Assembly (NCBI GenBank): GCA_002454845.1
Contig: DKJQ01000237.1
Coordinates: 1 to 5,762, forward strand
DNA: 5,762 bases
From: Ignavibacteria bacterium UBA6688
GTDB lineage: Bacteria; Bacteroidota; Ignavibacteria; UBA10030
Direction: 5' to 3'
Shown in pieces: positions 1 to 3,996 of this stretch (positions are counted from its first letter, which is position 1; each line of letters begins with the position of its first letter). The notes below the pieces were generated by a model that was not told the origin of the DNA, did not search any database, and saw nothing but the letters and a program-made list of their open reading frames with translations. Made by a program: the position numbers and the translations under genes.

Positions 1-28
1 TTCGGAGGTTCGAATCCTTCCCTACCCA
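1..28 (+). tRNA. tRNA 3' end (partial), probably tRNA-Tyr
   Basis: Only the T arm and the 3' acceptor strand are inside the window. The T stem GGAGG (4-8) pairs with CCTTC (16-20) through one G-T wobble and encloses the standard loop TTCGAAT. It is followed by acceptor strand CCTACCC (21-27) and discriminator A28. CCA is not encoded. The 5' acceptor strand should therefore read GGGTAGG. The bases TTC just before the T stem look like the end of a long class II variable arm, and discriminator A excludes a typical tRNA-Gly. Both points, and the common Tyr-(Gly)-Thr order upstream of tuf/secE, suggest tRNA-Tyr. The anticodon lies outside the window, so the identity is an inference. Confidence 0.75.
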
Positions 29-44
29 CAACGCGCACAACGTT

Positions 45-117
<73 letters not shown>

Positions 118-158
118 CAAGGCAGCAATGAGATTCACCATCATCGGAGAAGAAAGTC

Positions 159-308
159 GTGCGAGATATCATAACCCTGGAATGTTCCACCTGCAAGCGT
201 CGCAACTACAGTACCACCAAAAACAAGAAGAAGCAGACGGGGCGTGTGGAGTATAAGAAATTCTGCCAGTGGTGCAAGAAGCGGACTCCTCACAAAGAGA
301 CCAAGTAA
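159..308 (+). CDS. rpmG: 50S ribosomal protein L33
   Basis: The product is 49 residues, the usual length of L33, a small protein of the large ribosomal subunit near the E site. It opens MRDIITLECSTCKRRNY, continues with a lysine-rich middle and ends HKETK, all typical of the family. Two CxxC pairs (Cys9/Cys12 and Cys36/Cys39) form the zinc ribbon, so this is the zinc-binding form, not the cysteine-free paralogue. The start is GTG at 159, chosen because the family begins MRDIITL and because GGAGA (146-150) lies 8 nt upstream. The gene sits between tRNA-Thr and tRNA-Trp, a common position just upstream of secE-nusG. No tuf precedes it here. No terminator follows it, so read-through into tRNA-Trp is likely. 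Confidence 0.96.
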   Translation: MRDIITLECSTCKRRNYSTTKNKKKQTGRVEYKKFCQWCKKRTPHKETK

Positions 309-365
309 CACTGTTCTCGTGAGCGGGGTCCGGGGCCGGAGACAAACCCACCTGATTGGATCCTT

Positions 366-438
366 ACGTCAGTAGCTCAATTGGTAGAGCAGCGGTCTCC
401 AAAACCGCAGGTTGGGGGTTCGAGTCCCTCCTGACGTG
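366..438 (+). tRNA. tRNA-Trp (anticodon CCA)
   Basis: The cloverleaf is complete. Acceptor ACGTCAG (366-372) pairs perfectly with CTGACGT (431-437), and G438 is the discriminator expected for Trp. The D arm is GCTC/GAGC around AATTGGTA. The anticodon arm is GCGGT/ACCGC (392-396, 404-408) with loop CTCCAAA and anticodon CCA at 399-401. The variable loop is AGGTT. The T arm is GGGGG/CCCTC (414-418, 426-430) around TTCGAGT. CCA is not encoded. A tRNA-Trp upstream of secE is conserved across many phyla. Unusually, its 3' 29 nt (411-439) are repeated about 180 nt downstream. An intact gene with the displaced copy downstream is the arrangement expected if something once integrated here. Confidence 0.97.
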
Positions 439-439
439 C
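411..439 (+). repeat. Direct repeat, intact copy (3' end of tRNA-Trp)
   Basis: These 29 nt cover the last variable-loop bases, the T arm, the 3' acceptor strand, the discriminator and one further base. Every base recurs downstream in two blocks: 411-421 equals 591-601, and 422-439 equals 637-654. The second copy is split between them by 35 nt. Identity over 29 nt cannot plausibly be chance. Confidence 0.95.
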
Positions 440-453
440 GAGTGAATATTATC

Positions 454-487
454 ATCGGTCACGTAAGGCGCAGGTTGGGGGGCCCCT
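454..487 (+). repeat. Second, degenerate partial copy of tRNA-Trp sequence
   Basis: CGCAGGTTGGGGG at 469-481 matches 406-418 of tRNA-Trp over 13 nt. CGGTC at 456-460 matches 393-397. Both blocks are the same 18 nt apart (CGGTC to GTTGGGGG) in the two copies, so this looks like the anticodon-arm to T-stem part of the gene with substitutions in the anticodon region. The T loop seems lost: GGGGGG runs straight into CCCCTCC. It cannot form a working tRNA. The short matches could partly be chance or convergent GC-rich text. Confidence 0.45.
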
Positions 488-501
488 CCGGGTGTACACG
501 G

Positions 502-545
502 AATGAGGTCCCGATCCGACTCACGTCGGGCCGGGATTCTCAATT
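502..545. other. Stem-loop 1 of the tRNA-Trp/secE interval
   Basis: TCCCG (509-513) pairs with CGGGA (532-536), and CCGAC (516-520) with GTCGG (525-529) around loop TCAC. A 2x2 internal loop (AT/GC) separates the two stems. The stem extends outward through GAGG (505-508) with TCTC (538-541), including one G-T pair, and further A-T pairs. Its 3' flank overlaps the 5' arm of stem-loop 2, so the outer parts of the two compete. There is no T tract, so it is not a normal intrinsic terminator. Confidence 0.6.
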
Positions 546-587
546 CGACTACGAAGTTAGCACACAACGCTAACATCGGTCGAATTG
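541..587. other. Stem-loop 2 of the tRNA-Trp/secE interval
   Basis: CAATTCGAC (541-549) is the exact reverse complement of GTCGAATTG (579-587). Inside are a TA bulge, CGA/TCG (552-554, 576-578), one A-A mismatch, and GTTAGC/GCTAAC (556-561, 569-574) around the 7-nt loop ACACAAC. That gives 18 base pairs in 47 nt, far beyond chance for short random DNA. No T tract follows. It could be part of an RNA or a palindromic DNA repeat. Confidence 0.75.
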
Positions 588-601
588 GAAGTTGGGGGTT
601 C

Positions 602-636
602 CCCGCCCGACTGCCTGACGCAGTCAGGCGGGCGGG
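602..636. repeat. 35-nt palindromic insert inside a tRNA T loop
   Basis: The insert falls exactly between the two halves of the second tRNA-Trp repeat, after TTC and before GAGT of the T loop. It folds as CCCGCCC (602-608) with GGGCGGG (630-636) and GCCTGAC (613-619) with GTCAGGC (623-629), loop GCA, and a GACT bulge at 609-612. With the flanking T stem (594-598 with 641-645) and the bases between, the combined hairpin has about 22 pairs over 594-645. An alternative inner pairing, GACTGC with GCAGTC, is also possible. It resembles a small palindromic dispersed repeat; whether it recurs in the genome cannot be seen here. Confidence 0.8.
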
Positions 637-703
637 GAGTCCCTCCTGACGTGCAGAGCGTTGATTGGACGGCCGGATTCATCAGTCTACGAAAGAAAAG
701 TCG

Positions 704-886
704 ATGAAAGACAAAATCCTAAACTTCTTCAACGATGTTGTCAAAGAAATGTCGAAGGTCACGTGGCCTTCACGCGAAGAGCTCGTCGAATCGACGAAGA
801 TCGTCATTCTCGTATCGTTGATTATCTCGGTCTTCACCTGGGGCATCGATACGGTATTGAGTGAAATCCTGAAAGCCATTTTGTAA
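704..886 (+). CDS. secE: Preprotein translocase subunit SecE
   Basis: SecE clamps SecY in the SecYEG channel that moves proteins across or into the inner membrane. The product has 60 residues, the size of the short single-span bacterial form. An amphipathic N-terminal helix (about 4-30) carries the family motif KEMSKVTWPSREEL (14-27). One membrane segment follows (about 33-52, rich in V, I and L). The start is ATG at 704; in-frame TTG codons upstream would only add residues unlike the family. The ribosome site is weak and purine-rich (GAAAGAAAAG at 691-700). It lies 18 nt ahead of nusG, the usual pair. The upstream 260 nt contain tRNA-Trp and the repeat-rich interval, and I see no convincing promoter of its own. 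Confidence 0.95.
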   Translation: MKDKILNFFNDVVKEMSKVTWPSREELVESTKIVILVSLIISVFTWGIDTVLSEILKAIL

Positions 887-904
887 CACTCCGAAAGAAT
901 CGAG

Positions 905-1438
905 TTGGATAAACGCTGGTATGTTGTTCGGACCTATTCAGGTCACGAACTCAAAGTCAAAGCCTACATTGAGCAGGAATCTGCGCGCGCGAACCTTTCA
1001 GAGAGGATCTCCAGCGTCATGATCCCGTCCGAAAAGGTAATCGAGGTGAAGGACGGGAAAAAGAAAGCCAAGGTGAAGAACTTCTTCCCTGGCTATGTGC
1101 TGGTAGAGGCGATCCTGGACAAGGAAACTGTCCATCTGATCCTCGAGGCCCCGTCCGTGCTCGGATTCGTCCCTGACAAGAACAACCCCGCACCGCTCCA
1201 GCCTGACGAAGTCCGCAGGCTGATCGGCAAAATGGAATCGAAGGAGGATGTCGAGCTGGTGGAGATTCCCTTCAAGAGCGGCGACGCGGTGAAAGTCGTC
1301 GAGGGACCGTTCAACAATTTCTCCGGCTGGGTTCAGGAGGTCAATCCTGAAAAGATGAAGGTGAAGGTCATGGTCAGCATCTTCGGCCGCAAGACCCCCG
1401 TCGAGTTGGATTTCGTTCAGGTCGAGTTGGAAAAATAA
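905..1438 (+). CDS. nusG: Transcription termination/antitermination protein NusG
   Basis: NusG binds the RNA polymerase clamp, supports processive elongation, and links polymerase to Rho or to ribosomal protein S10. The product is 177 residues, normal for the family. The NGN domain begins WYVVRTYSGHELKVKAYIE (5-23) and includes FFPGYVLVEA. The C-terminal KOW domain (about 123-177) contains GDAVKVVEGPFNNFSGWVQE and ends FVQVELEK. The start is TTG at 905: no in-frame ATG exists between the secE stop and the conserved WYVVRT, and TTG gives the expected short N-terminus. The region upstream has only a poor Shine-Dalgarno match (GAAAGAATCGAG). With 18 nt from the secE stop, translation may depend partly on coupling. 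It is 18 nt from rplK. Confidence 0.96.
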   Translation: MDKRWYVVRTYSGHELKVKAYIEQESARANLSERISSVMIPSEKVIEVKDGKKKAKVKNFFPGYVLVEAILDKETVHLILEAPSVLGFVPDKNNPAPLQPDEVRRLIGKMESKEDVELVEIPFKSGDAVKVVEGPFNNFSGWVQEVNPEKMKVKVMVSIFGRKTPVELDFVQVELEK

Positions 1439-1456
1439 CCCGTCAAAGGTAGATCC

Positions 1457-1882
1457 ATGGCAAAAAAAATAACCGGTTTCATCAAATTACAGATCCCTGC
1501 AGGTTCGGCCAATCCGGCTCCCCCGGTGGGCCCCGCCCTTGGTCAAAAGGGCGTGAACATCATGGAGTTCTGCAAGCAATTCAACGCGCGCACGAAGGAG
1601 CAGCAGGGATTGATCATCCCCGTTGTCATCACCGTCTTCAGTGATAAGTCATTCTCCTTTATCACGAAGACGCCGCCTGCTGCGACACTGCTTCTCCGGG
1701 CGACGAAGTTGCCCAAAGGTTCCGGCGAACCGAACCGGAACAAAGTGGGGAAGGTGACGAGTGCTCAGGTGCGCGAGATTGCCGAGCTCAAGATGCCCGA
1801 CCTCAACGCCTCGAACATCGAAACGGCGATGAGCATGGTGGCCGGCACCGCCCGCAGTATGGGCATTACGGTTGAAGACTGA
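1457..1882 (+). CDS. rplK: 50S ribosomal protein L11
   Basis: L11 binds the GTPase-associated centre of 23S rRNA at the base of the L12 stalk. The product is 141 residues, the standard length. The N-terminal domain has the proline-rich linker PAPPVGPALGQKG (20-32), including Pro23 and Pro26 of the thiostrepton-contact region. The C-terminal rRNA-binding domain ends in the helix-rich stretch AQVREIAELKMPDLNASNIE and then GTARSMGI. The ATG at 1457 is preceded by AAAGG (1445-1449). The gene is followed by rplA after 35 nt. In well-studied bacteria L1 represses rplK-rplA translation by binding the leader; I cannot identify that site confidently here. Confidence 0.98.
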   Translation: MAKKITGFIKLQIPAGSANPAPPVGPALGQKGVNIMEFCKQFNARTKEQQGLIIPVVITVFSDKSFSFITKTPPAATLLLRATKLPKGSGEPNRNKVGKVTSAQVREIAELKMPDLNASNIETAMSMVAGTARSMGITVED

Positions 1883-1917
1883 TTGTTCACGTTCCATCAT
1901 TAAGCGAGTGTGATCGT

Positions 1918-2613
1918 ATGAAACAGAAAAGCAAGCGTTTCAGAGCGGTAGCGACCAAGGTCGAACCAAAGAACTATACAATTTCCGAAGCAGTTCAAAA
2001 AGTGAAAGAGACGGCTTCGGCAAAGTTCTCCGAAGCAGTTGACATCGCTGTCCGTCTCGGCGTCGATCCCAAGAAGGCTGATCAGGCCATCCGCGGAACC
2101 GTCGCCCTGCCGCATGGGATCGGAAAAGCCGTACGTGTTCTGGTGGTGGCAAAGCCCCCCAAGGACGACGAAGCCCGCGAAGCCGGAGCCGATCATGTCG
2201 GATTCCAGGACTACCTGGAGAAGCTGCAGCAAGGTTGGGCTGAGATCGATGTGATTATCGCGACGCCCGAGGTCATGGGCGACCTGGGGAAGCTCGGGCG
2301 CGTGCTCGGCCCCCGCGGCCTGATGCCGAACCCAAAGAGCGGAACGGTCACGATGGACGTTGCCAAAGCCGTGAAGGAAATCAAAGCCGGAAAAATCGAA
2401 TTCCGCGTCGACAAGGCCGGTATCATCCATGCCACGATCGGCAAAGCGAACTTCGAGTCGGAGAAGCTGGTGGAGAATATTCATTCGTTCCTGAACACGG
2501 TCGTCCGGTTGAAACCTTCGACGTCCAAGGGGACCTATGTCAGGAGCATTGCGATTTCAACCACGATGGGACCCGGTGTCCACATCGATACGCACGAAGT
2601 CGCCGCTCACTAA
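1918..2613 (+). CDS. rplA: 50S ribosomal protein L1
   Basis: L1 forms the mobile L1 stalk, helps release deacylated tRNA from the E site, and is the known translational repressor of the L11 operon in model bacteria. The product is 231 residues, the usual length. The N-terminal part contains FSEAVDIAVRLGVDPKKADQ and the typical RGTVALPHGIGKAVRVLV. The signature GPRGLMPNPKSGTVT spans residues 131-145, and the C-terminus contains GTYVRSIAISTTMGPGV. The start ATG at 1918 gives the standard lysine-rich N-terminus; the Shine-Dalgarno match is modest (AAGCGAG at 1902-1908 or GTGATC at 1910-1915). A 192-nt non-classical gap separates it from rplJ. Confidence 0.98.
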   Translation: MKQKSKRFRAVATKVEPKNYTISEAVQKVKETASAKFSEAVDIAVRLGVDPKKADQAIRGTVALPHGIGKAVRVLVVAKPPKDDEAREAGADHVGFQDYLEKLQQGWAEIDVIIATPEVMGDLGKLGRVLGPRGLMPNPKSGTVTMDVAKAVKEIKAGKIEFRVDKAGIIHATIGKANFESEKLVENIHSFLNTVVRLKPSTSKGTYVRSIAISTTMGPGVHIDTHEVAAH

Positions 2614-2805
2614 CGAACGGGAATGCTGCAATTGATGGCAGCATGCTGCCGCGGCGGAGGTGATCGCCATGGCCTTCAAAAAGTTTACGCACTCACAATT
2701 CAAAACATTCCGTGGTTCGATGCCCGCGAGGGGCTTCTCATCGGACCGCGCAACAACCTCTCCGCTGATGGTATGGGGGAGGCTGATTCATCGAAAAGGT
2801 AGGTC
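2614..2805 (+). promoter_or_regulatory. rplJ leader, candidate L10(L12) autoregulatory region
   Basis: The gap between rplA and rplJ is the place where L10-L12 binds its own mRNA in many bacteria. The main stem here is CGTGGTTCGATG (2711-2722) with CATCGGACCGCG (2739-2750). It has 12 pairs with two G-T wobbles, capped by CCC/GGG and a GCGA tetraloop, with an asymmetric bulge GCTTCT on the 3' side. A second stem, CCTCTCC (2757-2763) with GGGGAGG (2776-2782), lies just before the rplJ ribosome site. TTCAT (2787-2791) can weakly pair with ATGAA of the rplJ start. The position and the bulged stem fit an L10 leader, but assignment to that RNA family is an inference. A short reading frame overlaps the same bases. 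Confidence 0.5.
2623..2650 (+). promoter_or_regulatory. Two overlapping inverted repeats after rplA
   Basis: ATGCTGC (2623-2629) pairs with GCAGCAT (2638-2644) around an 8-nt loop. The same GCAGCAT is also the left half of the perfect 14-nt palindrome GGCAGCATGCTGCC (2637-2650). The middle segment can therefore pair with either flank, although the palindrome would need a loop opened for RNA folding. No T tract follows, so this is not a standard terminator. It sits 6 nt ahead of the strong GGAGG at 2656-2660. Confidence 0.4.
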
Positions 2806-2809
2806 ATGA
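2669..2809 (+). CDS. Possible 46-residue leader peptide coupled to rplJ
   Basis: I do not recognise this product. It starts MAFKKFTHSQ, is strongly basic (many K, R and H), and has no evident domain or membrane segment. The case for translation is the ribosome site: GGAGGTGATC (2656-2665) matches the complement of the 16S rRNA 3' end over 10 nt, with GGAGG 8 nt from the ATG. In addition, the stop codon TGA overlaps the rplJ start as ATGA (2806-2809), the classic coupling arrangement. Against it, the frame runs through two RNA stems that may themselves explain conservation, and it is short. It could be a real leader peptide, a coupling device, or a chance frame in an L10 leader. Confidence 0.35.
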   Translation: MAFKKFTHSQFKTFRGSMPARGFSSDRATTSPLMVWGRLIHRKGRS

Positions 2810-3327
2810 ACCGAACGGACAAAGAGGCGATTGTCGCCGAGGTTGCCGAGAAGGTTTCACGCGCGTCCGCTGTCTACTTTGCCGATTTTTCCGGTTTGAC
2901 GGTTGAGCAGGAAACTGAGCTTCGCCGCGAATTCCGGAAGGGAGGCATCGAGTACCGGGTGGTAAAGAACACCCTCGCGAAGAAAGCCCTTGAGCAACTC
3001 ACCGGTTTCGATCGCGTGTACGATAAGCTTGTCGGGCCAACCGGTATCGCCTTCAGTTATGACGATATCGTTGCTCCGGCGAAGATCATCAAAAAGTTCA
3101 ACGAGAAGTCCGGAAAGCTGAAGCTCAAGGCGGCCGTGCTCGAGAAGCAGGTCTTCGAAGGCGCGCAGCTCGAGGCACTCTCCGCTCTTCCGTCGAAGAA
3201 AGAACTGTTGGCGAGTATCGTTGGCAGTCTGCACGCGCCGATCTCCGGCGTGGTTGGAGCCATCGGCGCTGTGATGCGCGACCTCGTCTATGTGATCGAC
3301 GCCATCGAGAAGAAAAAAGCGGCTTAA
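2806..3327 (+). CDS. rplJ: 50S ribosomal protein L10
   Basis: L10 anchors the L7/L12 dimers to 23S rRNA and forms the base of the stalk. The product is 173 residues, within the family range. The N-terminal rRNA-binding domain contains the typical SAVYFADFSGLTVEQ (21-35), LRREFRKGGIEYRVVKNTLA (39-58) and GPTGIAF (77-83). The C-terminal part from about 140 (SIVGSLHAPISG onward) forms the helix that binds L12. The ATG at 2806 has AAAAGG (2794-2799) 6 nt upstream and overlaps the stop of an upstream short frame. Expression is probably controlled through the structured leader, as known for L10-L12 in other bacteria. Confidence 0.98.
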   Translation: MNRTDKEAIVAEVAEKVSRASAVYFADFSGLTVEQETELRREFRKGGIEYRVVKNTLAKKALEQLTGFDRVYDKLVGPTGIAFSYDDIVAPAKIIKKFNEKSGKLKLKAAVLEKQVFEGAQLEALSALPSKKELLASIVGSLHAPISGVVGAIGAVMRDLVYVIDAIEKKKAA

Positions 3328-3371
3328 CCGATTTTCAGTTTCGAAGAACACTTACTTAAAGGAGAATGGCA

Positions 3372-3752
3372 ATGTCAGCAGTAATCGAAATCGTTGAAAA
3401 AATTGAGAAGCTGACGCTTCTCGAAGCAGCAGAGTTGAAGAAGGCGCTCGAAGAGAAATTCGGTGTCACCGCAGCCGCGCCGATGATGATGGCCGGTATG
3501 ATGCCGGCGGCCGGCGGCGCTGCCCCTGCGGCAGAAGAAAAGACCGAGTTCAACGTCGAGTTGAAGGAAGCCGGTGCGCAGAAGATCAATGTGATTAAGG
3601 TTGTGCGCGCCGCAACAGGACTCGGATTGAAGGAAGCCAAGGATCTCGTTGACGGCGCTCCAAAGGTTGTGAAGGAGGCGCTGAACAAGGATGAGGCTGA
3701 AAAGCTGAAGAAAGAGCTCGAAGAAGCTGGCGCGAAGGTCGAGTTGAAATAA
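3372..3752 (+). CDS. rplL: 50S ribosomal protein L7/L12
   Basis: L7/L12 forms the flexible multicopy stalk that recruits elongation-factor GTPases. The N-terminal dimerisation domain is MSAVIEIVEKIEKLTLLEAAELKKAL and onward. An Ala/Gly/Met/Pro-rich hinge follows (about 37-56), then the C-terminal factor-binding domain with KINVIKVVRAATGLGLKEAKDLVDGAPK. I chose ATG at 3372 (126 residues) over the in-frame ATG at 3366. AAAGGAG (3358-3364) lies 7 nt from 3372 but only 1 nt from 3366, and the family usually starts just before this Ser-Ala. With the 3366 start the protein would gain Met-Ala at the front. It lies 44 nt after rplJ; rpoB follows after 244 nt. Confidence 0.96.
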   Translation: MSAVIEIVEKIEKLTLLEAAELKKALEEKFGVTAAAPMMMAGMMPAAGGAAPAAEEKTEFNVELKEAGAQKINVIKVVRAATGLGLKEAKDLVDGAPKVVKEALNKDEAEKLKKELEEAGAKVELK

Positions 3753-3826
3753 CCGCTCTTTTTGAACTTTTCAGGATTCACCCTTGTTGGAAGAACCGCA
3801 GAACCCATAGTGAAAAACGCACTCAT

Positions 3827-3869
3827 AGCCGATAGTTCGCCCACATCGCGCGGGTCTGAGCTATCGGCT
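3827..3869 (+). promoter_or_regulatory. Hairpin in the rplL-rpoB intergenic region
   Basis: AGCCGATAG (3827-3835) is the exact reverse complement of CTATCGGCT (3861-3869), enclosing 25 nt in which CCC and GGG can pair further. A smaller hairpin, CGGC/GCCG around TTGA (3865-3876), shares the 3' arm, so the two exclude each other. There is no T tract, so it is not an intrinsic terminator. In Escherichia coli this gap holds a partial attenuator and an RNase III site; a similar processing or attenuation role is an inference from position. The rest of the 244-nt gap (3753-3996) shows no credible gene and only the rpoB ribosome site AAGGAG at 3983-3988. Confidence 0.5.
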
Positions 3870-3996
3870 TGAGCCGTCTATATGGAGGGAGTGTTTGGAG
3901 CGACGGAGATCGCGCAAATTGCTTCCGCTTTCTCTCACACGGGTCCGGAATGTTGTCTGATGGCACACACAATATCATTGAGAAGGAGTGGTTGAC

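Larger units (their letters stand above)
523..654 (+). pseudogene. Degenerate tRNA-Trp copy with hairpin insertions
   Basis: Five blocks match tRNA-Trp in the same order. ACGTCGG (523-529) corresponds to acceptor ACGTCAG, and CTCAATT (539-545) equals D-arm 376-382. CGGTC (577-581) equals 393-397, GTTGGGGGTTC (591-601) equals 411-421, and the 18 nt at 637-654 equal 422-439. The last two blocks are certain homology; the first three are short and only suggestive. Relative to the real gene, extra sequence sits in the D-to-anticodon part (inside stem-loop 2) and in the T loop (35-nt palindrome). No anticodon arm can be recognised, so it cannot act as a tRNA. The alternative is an attachment-site repeat left by an integrated element. 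Confidence 0.5.

Noticed and set aside
320..345. GC-rich TCCGGGGCCGGA as a terminator after rpmG
   Set aside because: The stem is only 4 bp for a feasible RNA loop and no T tract follows.
364..576. Minus-strand frame with text like RRDSNPQPAVLETAALPIEL
   Set aside because: This is the translation of the complement of tRNA-Trp and its flank, a well-known type of spurious database protein.
440..655. CRISPR-like array in the repeat-rich interval
   Set aside because: The repeats are few, unequal and derived from tRNA-Trp, with no regular spacers and no cas genes.
353..669. TGATTGGA repeated at 353-360 and 662-669, flanking the tRNA-Trp and repeat region
   Set aside because: An 8-nt match without further similarity is too short to support target-site duplication; recorded only as a possible boundary mark.
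661..703. TTGATT at 661-666 as a -35 box for a secE promoter
   Set aside because: No convincing -10 element at 16-18 nt spacing, nor a Bacteroidota-type TAnnTTTG, is present.
1900..2484. 194-residue minus-strand frame opposite rplA
   Set aside because: It is a shadow of rplA, which has full family motifs on the + strand.
3882..3995. 37-codon + strand frame ending one base before the rpoB TTG
   Set aside because: There is no Shine-Dalgarno sequence ahead of its ATG, the product is unrecognisable, and it spans the rpoB ribosome site. The close abutment is probably chance.
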